Origin: Xiphias gladius
Taxonomy: Eukaryota > Chordata > Actinopteri > Istiophoriformes > Xiphiidae
DNA length: 64,000 nucleotides
Direction of reading: 5' to 3'
NCBI RefSeq assembly: GCF_016859285.1
Contig: NC_053413.1
Location: 12,884,001-12,948,000 of the forward strand
The number at the start of each line of letters is the position of its first letter. Positions within the stretch are counted from its first letter, which is position 1. This document shows positions 28,101-40,900 of the stretch, one piece after another. The translations under genes and the position numbers were made by a program. The notes beneath the pieces were generated by a model. It saw only the letters and a program-made list of their open reading frames with translations. It was not told the DNA's origin and ran no database searches.

Positions 28101-29536
28101 AGCAGAAGTAAAGCCAGGCACATTTGATTGATATGAGAGATTAAGCTAGATGAACAGAGGTGAAGGTTCAGTACTTGGTCATCACAAATTACTTTTTGAT
28201 TTGAGGCAATATTGAAAAAGCAATCAGATTTACCTACTTCCTCCCTGTGTGCTAATTGAGTTTTTCTTTGGCTCTTTCCCACCGTTTGGTTCTAGGAGCT
28301 TGACGTGAAGGCTGGAGGTGGCTGTGTAATGACGATCGGAGAGATGCTGCGCTCCTTCTTGACCAAACTGGAGTGGTTCTCCACTCTTTTCCCCCGTATC
28401 CCAGTGCCTATGCAGAAGATTATTGACCAGCAGATAAAGGCGAGGCCTCGTAAGATTGTTCAGAAGGAGACGCAGGAGGACGAAGCCACGTTCACAGAGT
28501 CAGGGAGGCAAGGGGAACGACGCCGCTCCAGGTAAAGTACACAATTCATTTTCTTTTCTGAGACAATCTTACCTGGCCCCATCAATTTCTTTTCTGTAAG
28601 TGGTTAGAAATTAAAAGTTCAGTTCATTTTTTCCCTTTTTATCTTATCTTTTACTCTAAGCAGTTTAAAAGTATATTTGCAATACATATGTAAAACTTTT
28701 AAACTGTTGCACTGTCAGGAGACAAATTGTCAAATGTTATTATTGACTTCAAGCCCATACACACCCTTGGTGCAAGTGCACAGGTTTTGTCAGTTATTTT
28801 ACCTGATTAGACCTTTTCTAAGAACTAGAAAGTTTAATTGTTTGAAGCTAATGGTACCTTTCTTCCCAGGACACCCAGACGTACACCGAGCCCCCGACGG
28901 TCGCCCAAAAGGTCAAGGAGCAGGAGCCACCACCGTGAGAGAGACCGCCATGGCCCCAGCTTCGACCGAGAGCTGGAGAGGGAGCGTGACCGGCAAAGGA
29001 AGGAGAGGGAGGGCAGGGACCGGGATAGGGACAGAGGAGACCGGGGGGACAGGGAGAGACGGCGGTCCCGCAGCACAGACAGGAACCAAGATCGACGAGA
29101 ACGTAGAAGAAGTCGCAGTGGTAGCCGGGACCGAAGAGGCGAACGCAGAGACAAAGAAAGAGATGGCGGGGATGACAGGAGCAGGAGGAAGGACAGGGAT
29201 CATCATAAAGATAGAGGCACTGAAAGGGAGAAGTCCAGGGATAAGAAGAGCAGGGGAGAGACTGATGACAGGAGGCATAAAGAAGACAGGGAGAGGCACA
29301 GAGAAGAGAGGAAGGCCAAAAGGTCAAGCCGGAGTCGAAGCAGGGAGAGGAGGCACAAAAGTGGTGAGGAGAAGAGCAGGAAAAGGGAGTGCAGTCATAG
29401 CAGAGACAGGGAGAGAGACGGAGAACAGCGTTCTTACAAACGTAGTCGTAGCAAAGAGAGGAGTCATCATCAGCGTGAGTCCAGCAATGACCATAGTAAA
29501 CATAGTGAACGCAGAAGGAGTCAGAGCACTGAGTAA
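25190..29536 (+). CDS. prpf38b: Pre-mRNA-splicing factor 38B
   Basis: Nuclear protein of the PRP38 family, linked to spliceosome activation. Coding exons: 25190-25399, 26013-26081, 26341-26492, 26980-27040, 28296-28531, 28870-29536 (1,395 nt, 464 aa). The PRP38 domain covers about residues 28-200: NEKTMNLNPMILTNVLSS, YFKVQLYELKTYHEVVDEI, THVEPWEKGSRK, CGGVRGVGTGGIVSTAFC, THTDSPYIRALGFMYIRY, WYDGFLDDEEELDVKAGGG, TIGEMLRSFL, WFSTLFPRIPVP. From about residue 240 to the end the single last exon encodes an Arg/Ser, Arg/Asp and Arg/Glu rich tail, ending RRSQSTE. The family is usually longer at the N-terminus in mammals (human 546 aa). The ATG chosen here is the only one in frame in the first exon and sits in a CpG-rich 5' region. 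The purine-rich last exon opens long false frames in other phases. Confidence 0.96.
25941..25977. repeat. Short GT/GA microsatellite in prpf38b intron 1
   Basis: GT run passing into a GA run, immediately before the acceptor of prpf38b exon 2. Confidence 0.85.
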
Positions 29537-29993
29537 TTATCGCCTAGCAGCAATATTACTTCTTCTACTCCCTGTGTTTTTCTTCCTTTTTTCTACCCAG
29601 TTGTCTGGTCTGTCAATTGTGCTAAAGAGTCGGATGTTAGCACTTTGGACATCTGGAATTGTCGTCTTTGGCCAATGTAATGTCGCTTTACGTTTTATGT
29701 TTTTCTGCCTTTTTCACTCCCCATTAGACCATTGTTAGTCTTCACTTGAAATTTGGAAAGTGGCAAAAATGGCATTTTAGTTTTCTATGGTTCATTATTT
29801 TGCCCCTGGACGATATTGGTTTGTATATAATGTTTTGGAGGCTGTCTACACATGATAAGTGGTCGGAATTGCATTCACTGCTGGGTTGGGTGCAGTCTGT
29901 GCCGAAAGTTCAGCTCAACAATGTTGTCATATAATTTATAAAGAATAACTGTTATGTTCAGGCTATACAAAAGCCAATACACACCTTTTTTTT

Positions 29994-30029
<36 letters not shown>

Positions 30030-30450
30030 TGACATACTACATTGCACATGTGTGAAATTTCCTCATACTTATTTCTTCATACTATTTTTCCACTGTATGT
30101 TGATTTAAAGATGTACAAAAGCCAATTAACATGTAATGAAAACGTCCAAAGTGAACGATTAAAGTTCAAATTTGAGCTTAGCGTCAATGCCGCACAACAG
30201 TGGCTCAAGCCAGCGCACAGTAATTCTGTCAATGATTGTGTGTAGACAGCCTGGGAATGTTTTAATCCTCTAAAGGGCAGTATGCAAAGGGTAATTTTTA
30301 CCACACACACCTGAGCCCTGCTTGTGCTGTGATTGGGTTATTGCTCTGTTGCATTTTGTTTTCTATTAAAACACTTTTACGAAAAACATGTATTGTCTGT
30401 GTTTTAAAGGAAAAGGGCATTCAAATGTCAATAAAGCACAGATTACTGTA
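29537..30450 (+). other. prpf38b: Probable 3' UTR of prpf38b
   Basis: Runs from the stop codon to an AATAAA at 30430-30435, with an ATTAAA near 30364 as alternative. It includes a poly(T) tract at about 29986-30026. It ends tail to tail with fndc7. Confidence 0.55.
29986..30026. repeat. Poly(T) tract
   Basis: About 40 nt of T with a single C interruption. Length in the assembly may be unreliable. Confidence 0.9.
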
Positions 30451-30504
30451 GAAACTGGAGTATATCATAGTGATGAAATATAAAGAAATACAAAGTCTGA
30501 ACAC

Positions 30505-31136
30505 AAACATTGATTTGGTAGTTTTATTAGACTGCAGTCTAAAAATAATTTCCATGTGAAATATACATTTAGAAATGGCAAAAAGTAAATACTCTGGACA
30601 TGTTAAACACTTCCTGATATATTACCTTTAAGCTGACCAAAATATAATTTACAAAAGTGAATAAAATATAAAAAGCAGGAGGAACAAAGCCCTAGATATA
30701 AAATATATAACCTCAACCAACAGCAGACAAAACATGTACCTTTATAAAGGGTCTTTGACACAAGTATAGAATAGTGGAACTTAAAATTTTTAGGGCATGG
30801 GTTTTTATTGGGAAGATGTACCTATTATATCACTCATGGGTGTTGTTAAACAGGTGCATGCACTGTATTTTTGACAGTGGCTAGACTTATTGCAGCAGCC
30901 CCAATATCAACTTTTCATTAAATGACCAACGTGCACTAAAAATAACTGCAGTTTACAGTAAACCAGCAAAAATGTAAACGTCAGAGCAACCTGCGCTCCC
31001 ATGTTCCACCACATCTGAAGTTATAATGAATTATAAGTAAATATCAAAAGCGCTGCCACTTTGATAGAAAGACCATCACATTTGATTGGGAGATGTTCAC
31101 AGACCTCTTGCTTAGTCTACAGGAGTGCTTTCCTGT
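30505..31136 (-). other. fndc7: Probable 3' UTR of fndc7
   Basis: From the TAA stop (31137-31139) down to a minus-strand AATAAA (plus TTTATT at 30523-30528). No coding content. The presumed cleavage site lies only some tens of bases from that of prpf38b. Confidence 0.5.
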
Positions 31137-34100
31137 TTACTGTTGAAGCCCTTCTCCTGTTTGCACACACACAGGCTCAGACTCTGGTCCACTATTGGCC
31201 GAGTTGCTGGCCGACACAGAGAAACAGTAGGTGGAGTTGGGGCTCAGATCAGTGAGAATTATACTTTCCCCATACACTGTTAGTTCCTGAGGTTTACTGG
31301 ATCTGTCCTGCTTCCTGATCCCCAGGCTGTAATGGGAAGCAGCATCCACTTGAGACCACTCAACAAAGAAAACTGTTGACATTGCTTGTGTGACGTCTAG
31401 AATGGGAGCTGAGAGACCTCCTGTTGGGGAAAAACAAGCCAAAGGTGTTAGGTCCCGGCTGATTTATGGCTTGTTTTTCCTGTAAATGAGGAATGAGTTG
31501 AAGTTGCATGAAAGTCTAGTAATACATTTAGAAAGCATCCCTCCCATTTAGCTTTAAAATAGTAGCCAATCAAAGGCATTGATAATTTGGAGTAAAAAAA
31601 AAAATCTTGCTGGCCTAACGCCATCAGCCCCCCAAAAATCGGTGCAACATTTAGAAAAAAATACTTAATTACTTCTAAAAAAACAGCCACATGTTGGTCT
31701 TACAAATACAAACTCACCATGCTGCATTTCACGGAGATCTCTCCTCCTGCGTCCTTGTTGAACCACTAAAAAGAGAAAAGGCTTACATTACTTAGTTTGT
31801 TTTAAAAAATACAGTACAATGCGTCTTTTGACACACGCATCAGCTCCTACCATTCGTGACACTTTTAGCTTCACTCTCTCCAGCTGCGTTGCTGGCTGTG
31901 ATCACCAGGTTACCGGACGTGATGTTGGCCAGAGAGCAGGACAGCCCCATCATGCTGCATAGCTGAGCCTTTGGCGTAACACTGTTGTCATAAACAGTGT
32001 ACGCGGTGGCAAACGCTGAAGCGTTCCACGAAACTGTGGCAAAGGAGCTGTTACCACTGTACACCGCTCCTGATGGTGGACAAGGCGCTGGGAGAAGAGA
32101 AATCACAGTTAGTTGAAACACCTGAAAACTTGGTTATAAAAGTTATGCTTCTCCCTATAACCATAAATACTGCCATGGCTATATGAGCAACAACGGCCTT
32201 TTTCACCGCAGACATTCTGACTTGTCATAGCAGGAACAGGACATTAACCATACTTCTGTTTTATTCCAGTGTCCCTGTGAACCATGACAGTGAATCTAAT
32301 CCATGAGTGTTCCTAATTTCTGCTACTTCATATATCTACTTCACTACATTTCGATGGAAAGTATTGCACATTTTACTCCACTACATTTATTTGACAGCTA
32401 TAGTTACGTAAGTTAAACTGCAGCACAAGTTTATAATGGTTTATGGATTAAACCATTATTATTAACATTAGTTACACCTGTGTATGACAAGTGAAAATGT
32501 CAGCCATGAGAAAGTCAGGTAACTGTGGCTCTGTGGAAACCCTCACTCACTTTTTTATTAAGAAATCCTTTGTTTTAATACAGACTCTTACCCACACTCC
32601 ACTCTAATTGTTGAAATGTAAAAGGTAAAAAACACGTTTAAACAGTAGATCAAGCGTTAAGTGTAGTCTACCTGTCGTTCCACTGAGAGGCACGGATGGG
32701 TCGCTGGTACCAGCACCGTTCCTGCTCCGCACTGTAGCAGAGTAGGAAGAACTGCAGGGGAGAGGAATCTCAAAGTACGTCCTGTTTGTCCAATAGGAAG
32801 ACAGGTCGAACAGGGCCTGGCTGTCTCCCAGCAGACTTCCTGTTAATGCCACCATGTACTCAGTGTCTCTGCAGGAGATCTGTGTCCACCTGAAGCGCAT
32901 CACCTGGATCTCCATCTGCATTGGCAGCAGCTGCACCTCGACAGCACCTGGGGGACAGGGAGCTAAGGGAGAGAGAGCGGGATTTAATGATAAACTCCAT
33001 CCGAGCGCAAACATTACACTTATTGAGTCTTTGTGAAGTGACGTGCAGCTTTTATACCTGCTCCCCTCTGCACTGGGTCACTGAAGGAGCTGTTGCAGGT
33101 GCCATCCGAGGCCTGGACAGAGAAATTGTAAAGTGTTCCACAAACAAGACCCTCTATGGTACAGTTGGGATTTGTGCTGTGACAGTACAGCATGTCTCCA
33201 TTCCCAGACTGGGCACAGCCATAGTAGTCTACAGCGTTATCTTTGGGAGCCCATGACAGCAATGCAGACCGATTGTTACAGTGGAACGTAACTGAGAGTC
33301 CATCTGGCTGGCAAGGACCTGGATAGAAAAATATGAAATTCTTACTTTGCTGAAACTGGTATTATTTAATCATAATAGGTTTCTTGAATGTATGTTATTA
33401 TTCTTTGAGTCTTTTGTATATATAAAGACAAATACCTGTAGTCAGTGTCGCATTTCGACTGGCCTTGCTGGAGCAGTTCTCATGGCTAGCATATACAAAT
33501 ACTGTATACTGCTGGTCACAGTGGAGCGCTGATACACTGCAGTTACTGGAGGTGCTGTTGCAAGTGTGCACGTGTCCATCCACGCCCACAGCAACAACAT
33601 GGTAGGTTTCAGCAACAGGAGAGGGAGTCCAGGACACCAGTGCACTGTGGTCCTCACAGGAGCTGCTAACCATCACCTTCCTTGGTGGACAGGGCTCTTG
33701 GAAGAGGAAATAAATCCGTATTAGTTGGCTTGAAATAGGGTTTTCTCATGAAACCACAATAATTTTTAATTATTAATATAAACTGGGGGATTTAGTAAGA
33801 TAAGGTAACAAGAAAAAAGAAAGTTATACTATACAAATTTTTGTTTTACTTTGGCCTTTTTTCTGAATATATCTTTTTTAAAATGAAATGTGTGATGGTT
33901 TTGCCTCCTCTACACTCACTCTCTCCCTACCCTAACGATTATTCATTTGAAACAATGTGTTCATTTTTGAGCTGCTCACAGCTCAAACATGCAAGTAGCT
34001 GCTGCTTGTATGATGAAAACTTGAACATGTAATATGTATTTGTGGAATTGTCTTTTGATCATTGTGGTAATGTTTTATTTAATGCCTGACAGAAAAAAAA

Positions 34101-37100
34101 ACAATGTACCCATGCTAACTCTGTAGGGCGGACTTCTCATGCTGCTGCATTGGTCTGATGAAGCCGCTACAATGATGGTATAGTAGAGGTCACATCGCGC
34201 TCCATGCAGGTAGCAGCTGGTTCCCGTGTTATTGCAAGATAGGTAGGTGTGATCGCTAGCCTCTGCTGTGGCAGTGTATACAGTGTTTCCCTCGCTGCCC
34301 TCCATCAGTTCCCACACGACGAGGATGGAGGAATTATGGCACTGAGGGGAGGCGGTGATACCAGAGAGGGAGCAAGGCGCTGGGGGAGGAGGCAGATTTC
34401 ATTAACTGTAACAATGTAGCATGAATTAATATTTAGAATGACAAAAAATGGCACATTTCTCTCACTAAGACTGAAATTTGTTACCTGTCTGCAAGTCGAT
34501 GGTGGCGCTCGGCTGACTCTCACACTGGCTGTTTTTAGCAGTAACACTGAAATTGTAGAGTACACCACAGGCCAGGTCTTCCACCTCACATGTGATGTTA
34601 TTAGAAGTGGTACAGTTGGCTGTATAGTCCTCTCCACCTACAGCTGACACCGTGTAGCTGTCTGCAACTGGAGCAGCGTCCCATGATATCCACGCAGAAT
34701 TGGTCACACAGTCGAGGGTGCCCCTGACTCCCTGAGGCCGGCAGGGCGCTAAAGAGCAGATAGAAAAGTTAAATCGGTGAGTGGATGGATGCATTTATGC
34801 CAGGATGGATGGCTTTTAAGGTTTTCATACCTGACAGGGTGCTGTGGGTCTGACTGTGCTGGCTGCGGCAGTTCCCTCTGACTGAGGTGACCCGAACGGC
34901 GAATGTTTTTCCACAGGTCACGTTGCTGATGGAACATGCTGTGTTCGTGGTGTTACAGGATTCACTGAGTCCTCCATTTTCTGCATTTACTGAAACCAGA
35001 AATTGGTCAGCTTCTCTGATGGCATCCCAAGAAATATCCATGTCGTCTGAGGAACAGCTGTACTGGACACTCACGTTATGGGGCGGGCAGGGGGCTGGGA
35101 ATAAGAAGATAAACTGATCAGTCAGCTACGAATTTTAAGTTGAAAATGTTTGGTACGCACAGCGCAAAAGCATAAAACTGTAACTGTGTATTAGAGTGTT
35201 TGCTGGTGTTGCATTTCTCACCTGAATTTAATATCAGAGCCTGGCTGGGGATACTAGAGCAGTTGTCATCCATAGCCGCTACCTGCACGGCGTAGCGACT
35301 GCCACACATGAGGTTGTCAAGGCTACAGCTAAGGTCAGAGGTCTGGCAGCTGATGTTGCTATGACTAGAGCGGGCTGTCACTAGGTACTGCACAGCCCCA
35401 CGACTGGCAGACCAGGACACGGTAGCAGTGTTGTTGGCACAGTCCATCACCACTGAGACATTAGTGGGAACACACGGCACTGCAGATAAAGGGTAGACAC
35501 CGTGAGAAGAGCACGTAAAAACCTGCAGTTGATTTCAGTTCAGCAATAATTAATGTATCCATGTGTATATGAGTGATACAATTTAGGCCATCCTTCAGCG
35601 TAGTAAAGGAATAGTTCACAAAAGAAAGACTACCAAACTTCAAACCTTGCCATCTGTCTTAGCTATTAAAGGCAATGTCAGTTTAGCTCTTACAAAACTA
35701 ATGCTGACATATATTGAAAAGATATAATACATTACATTACATTTATGGTAGTTATACTTATTTAGTTTAACACATACCATTGTCATTATTTTTTCCAAAT
35801 ATAATGACCATAAATCACAATCAGATATATACTGACTATAATAAATGTATGGAAAACATATGGTAATGATTTATACCCTCAAACTGTTTGGCTACAAAAC
35901 ACCTTGATAATGCCACGTAACCTGGTTGGAGACATTTTGTTTGATTTGAATAGATATTTCAATGCCTTTTGTGGCTCTGAAAAGTTGTCAAATGTTAAGG
36001 GGTTTAACTGGATTTCTATTCAGTGTGCTCCAACAAATTTTAACAGACAAAATTCATTTGAAAAATATGAATAGGAATGGAAAACAAGAGAAAAGAAAAT
36101 ATATCAATTAGCTCTTGATTACCATGAGTTTGAATAGTAACAAATGTGACATTTAGAAACTGCCCACGTTTTAGTCAAGTTATGATACGAGTACTTGAAA
36201 CTAAATGTATTAATAATAAATTAATTATATAATTAATTCATTCATTCATTCATAATAAAAAAACTGCATGTGTGCCATTTAATACTCACCGGACTGCAGA
36301 CTGATGGTTTGACTGGAGATGGTGCTACACTGTTGGTTGGAAGCTGTGACTGACACAGAGAAGTTGTACCCACAGGTCAGGCCTGGGAAGCTGGTTTTTG
36401 TAGAGTCGGACATGGACATTTCTGAGATGCCAGTGTCAGTCTGCATGGTGACTGTGTAGTAGTCTGACCCATTACTGGCTTGCCATGTGACCATGACGAT
36501 GCCAGAGAGACAGTCCTGCATGGTAGAGGCTCCTGTAGGTGGACACGGCCCTGGAGAAAAGACATGCAAGTTAATTTTAGACCTGTTTCATCAGCTTCAA
36601 GTAAACTAAACTCACATCCAACGCTTTGACACGCATATATAAAGGGCGTTTAACCTACATGTCTGTACGGAAGCCGGCGCACTGGAACTGCCAGGACAGT
36701 GCTGGCTGTAAGGTGCCACCGTGAGGCTGTAGTTTTGTCCACAGGTAAAGTCGGAGAAGTGGGCTGCGGTGACATTAGTGGTGAGACCAGTTGTTTTGTC
36801 TCCTGCCGCAGCTGATACCAGGTACATCTCTGACCTGTTACTTGCGTCCCAGCTCAGAGAAACAACTTTCATATTGCAGTCCACAGAGGCAACCAGATTC
36901 TGGGCCACGCAGGGATCTGGAGGAAAGAAAGATAATGGATATGTTATTACAGAGATATTCAACCATATCTAGTTTTTAGTACACCAGCTGATTTCAAGGA
37001 TTCTGTACATTTATTATTTATTTGGTAATATTTAAATTCATGGGTCTGTAAATTCACAATAATTTCATAGGAAACTTTATTGTACATATATGTTGAATTA

Positions 37101-37903
37101 TGTTTGCTTATAGACAAATGTAGACAATTAAACACAGTCTCTATTTTCCCTATACTTAGTACCAAATTGCAAAGTGCTTTCTAGGAGATGTCTTAGAAAT
37201 TATCAGAAAAATGACAAACACATTAAATAAATCATTGACATTTATGTAAACAGCACTTTTCTGAACAAACATTGCATAACATACCCATATGGATGACTGA
37301 GCTGTTGCTGGGCAGACTGGTGCAGCTGTCATCCTTTGCTCTCACTTCAACAGTGTAGTCCTCCCCACAGTGCAGGTCATTCCAGGTGCAGGCGGTGGTG
37401 TTGGTGAGACACTGGTGGGTGTGTCCATCAAGGCCAGTCGCGACGACAACATATGTTTCGGCACCATCGCTGGGACCCCAGACGACAGAGCCCATGTTAT
37501 TTTCACACTGCACATAGGTCGTCACATCTCGGGGGATACATGGGGCTGCGGAGAGAGGAGGGGTGTAAACAGACACACGTGCAGTGACAAACAACACTCA
37601 ATTTAATGTAAGTGTGTGTTGAGGTGTAAAATGCAAAAACCGTACAAGTTTTGAAGAAGGCAGGGCTGCTGGGGATACTGTCACACTCGCTGCCTCGTCC
37701 TTGCACAGTGACATTATAGTCCTGTCCACACGGCAGAGTGGCCAACAGAAGGGTCTGGGTTGTGTTGTAGATCTCCACGTAACCGAGGCTCCCTGTGGCT
37801 GTAACTAAGTAATTCACAACACCGCTTGCTCGATGCCAAGAGATCTGGACCTCCCCACTCTGACAGAGCGCCTGAGCAGACAGAATCACAGGCTGGCAAG
37901 GCT
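31137..37903 (-). other. fndc7: fndc7 block 4: FN3 domains 31-42, linker and last FN3 domain
   Basis: Exons: d31 37903-37646, d32 37545-37285, d33 36916-36659, d34 36550-36290, d35 35479-35222, d36 35094-34831, d37 34748-34485, d38 34379-34110, d39 33696-33436, d40 33318-33058, d41 32962-32672 (97 codons, longest), d42 32087-31851 (79 codons, shortest), linker 31765-31718, last exon 31420-31137. Domains 41-43 diverge: d41 has extra residues and few cysteines, d42 has GNLVITASNAAGESEA, and the last domain has TYCFSVSASNSANSGPES, typical of ordinary FN3. Confidence 0.86.
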
Positions 37904-40900
37904 CTGAGAGGAACAGGAGGAAGTGAAAGGAGAGAAAAACAGACGGAGAAGTACTAAGACCCTTGAGTGAAAGCAGGAAACTACATGAAATGAAACAAAT
38001 AGTTTAGTGACTTAGTTCAGTGACTTGGTTTAATGTTAGTTTAAACTGATCGATTAGTAGATCAACAAAACGTTAATCAGTTAACTATTTAGATAATCAA
38101 TTCATTGTAAGTGAGCGATTTTCCAAACAAAGTTCTAGCTTCTCAAATGTGAGGATTTCATTCCTTTCCTTGTTTTACATTACAGTACACTAGATATTTT
38201 GGGGGATTTGGACTGTTGGTCAATCAAAATGACAACAAAAGTTGTTTGAAGACATCATTTGTGTTTTTGTTTTGTTTTGTTTTTTGGTGCTTTATGGACC
38301 AAACGATTATCTTTCATTCGACAATAATCACCAGATTAATCAATAATAAAAATAATAATAAGTTTAAGTAAGTAAATAAGTTTTAGCCTTGAATACTATT
38401 ATGTAAAATTACTTTACTACAAGTAAAATTCATTCAAAAAATGAAAAATATAATATTATCAACAATATGAACTGAAGATATCAAAAGTAAATCTCAAATA
38501 TACCAAGTAACTATAGCTGTCAAAATAAATGTGGATTAGAATTTACAACATTTGCCTCTGAACTGAAGTAAAATAGAAGCATAAAATGGAAAAACGTAGC
38601 TTAAGAAGTATCTCAAAACTGTACTTAAGTACAGTACTTGAGTAAGTGCTTGTGTGAAGTGTTTACACCACTGAATAAGGCATAGACCAGACATTACCTG
38701 TTTTGATGGACACAGTACTACTGCGCAGGCTGCAGCAGCCTTGGCTGTGAGCTGTGACAGTAAAGTTGTACGTCTCTCCACAGGCCAGACTGGGGAACTG
38801 ACAGGTAGAGCCTGTGGAGTTACAGTGCTTCACCTCCCCTCCTGATGCCTTGATGGCAGTTGCTATGTACAGGTCAACATCAGACCTGTCCTCCCAGGAC
38901 AGGACTGCAATGTGGGAGCCACACTGCAGGTCAACGGCTACACGCCGAGGAGGACAAGGACCTGAAGAGAGTTGTGGAAGGATAAGGGTCAAATCCTGAA
39001 CAGTTACAATCAGAACTAACGATTGCTACTAATGAGGACTAACTGTAAACCATCAACCCACGTGTGGTGAGGTTGGCGTGCACCGGTGCTATGAGGCTGC
39101 ACTGTTTGTTGCTGGTGGTGAGGCTGAGGTTGTAGGTTTCCCCGCAAGTTAAACTTGTCACATTACATCTGTTCTGCTGAGTTGTACACAAAGCCTGAAG
39201 ACTTCCACTGACAATGGCTAGCAGGGAAAAGTTTGCTGTGCCGTAAGTGGTATTCCAGGACACAACGGCGTCACCATCAGAGTTACAGTTGACTTCTACC
39301 TCTACGTCTCTGGGCAGGCATGGAGCTGAGGACACAGCACGAGTAAGCGTATGAATATACACAAAATACATCCAAAATGGATGGAAAATTACATCCAGTA
39401 TGTACTGATTATGTGATTACCTGATGTAAGAGACACCACTGTGCTGTCGGAGCTGTTGTATGGCTGTCCCAGCGCCTTGACCCAGACGCTGTAAACTGTG
39501 CCACACGTCAGTCCTGAGACACTACATTGGGTGTCTGTGGCAACACAGGAAGTGGAGTGGCCATTTTGGTTGTCAAAGTAGGCAACATAACCCAGAGCGA
39601 GGTCACTCTGCTCCCAGGAAACCGTTGAGGTAAGCTGTTCACACTCCATATTGGCCTGGACGTTGGTGGGCGGACAGGGTTCTGAATGAAGGGATAGCAC
39701 GCATATTAAAGCGCGAAGGAAAGGCATACAGAGCCATACCTGTAGATACTGAAAGGTTCCAGCCATTTCATATTTCTCCCCAATCAGGTGACACACCTGT
39801 CTTGAGGCGGTAGCGTTCAGAGGTCACAGTGTTGTTGCAGGCCAGGTTTCGTGCCATCACAATGAAATTGTAGATCTGACTACACTGCAGGCCACTCAAG
39901 AAGCAGCTGTTGTTGGTAGTGTTGCAGGTGACCGTCAAACCCTGGTCAGTCACGGCCTCAACGGTGTATGAGCTGGCACCACTTGCCGCACCCCACGTCA
40001 CCTGGGCAGTGCTTATGTTGTAGTGGATGGAGAGATTCGTGGGAACACAGGGCTCTGGAGAGAGAAAGAGTTAATGCTGAGGTAGTTACATTCAGTCTGA
40101 TGAAAATTAAATGTGAAGAATGATAAAAGTGATCTGGAAACCAGTATACTCTTGGCTGTCTACTGGTTGTAAAACGGTTGGTCTCCCACGAACACAACAG
40201 CTGACATGCTACAAACACGCACGCAGGTGAACATGTTGTACCTGTGGTGAGGTATCCTGCCATTTGAGCGGTTCTGTTGCAGGTCTCTCCCACAGCTGTC
40301 ACAATGACACTGTATTCCTCTCCACACTGCAGAGAGCTCAGCTGACAGTTGGTGTGGTTGGTGGTGCAGCTGGTTGTGTTGCCTGATGAAGCTGTAAGCT
40401 CAGTCACATAGAACACAGCTCCAACGCTGGGCTGCCAGGATGTGGTAGCAGAGTGAGCCTCACAGTCCATTATGGCTTCGATGCTGCTCGGCAGGCAAGG
40501 CCCTGTGGAATTAGCAAGAATATGACTTAACATTTATAGCAAAATCATATCTAACAATTTAAGGTGAAGCGAATCCACTTACTAATCATTCAGAGCTTTC
40601 AACTGCTTTCCTTACCAACGCTACGGCATATACATTAGCACAGAGGTTGATCAGAATAATGCCCTCAGTAGAATTAACACAAAATGAATGTTAGAAAATT
40701 AAACTTGCTGCAGCTGCCAAAACATCCTTCAAAGATGCTGCTGGTTGCTGGATTGCTGTACTGGTGTCTGCACATATTAGCAGATGTGTATAATAGGTGT
40801 AAATCTATATACAGTATGTACTAAGTATGTCTTTACCTGTGGTAAGCGACACCGCTGTGCTATCAGAGCTGTTGTACTGCCATCCCAGCGCCTTGACCCA

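Noticed and set aside
28834-29327. Leu/Ser/Arg- and Cys-rich minus-strand frames opposite the RS exon
   Set aside because: Antisense shadow of the low-complexity RS region.
28677-29738. 353-codon plus-strand frame overlapping the prpf38b last exon
   Set aside because: It is a different phase of the purine-rich RS-domain exon. The correct phase joins exon 5 and gives the known Arg/Ser tail.
35480-36289. Possible extra fndc7 exon in the 0.8 kb d34-d35 intron
   Set aside because: AT-rich with no FN3-like frame; only a short AAAGGAATAGTTCAC repeat-like segment near 35608.
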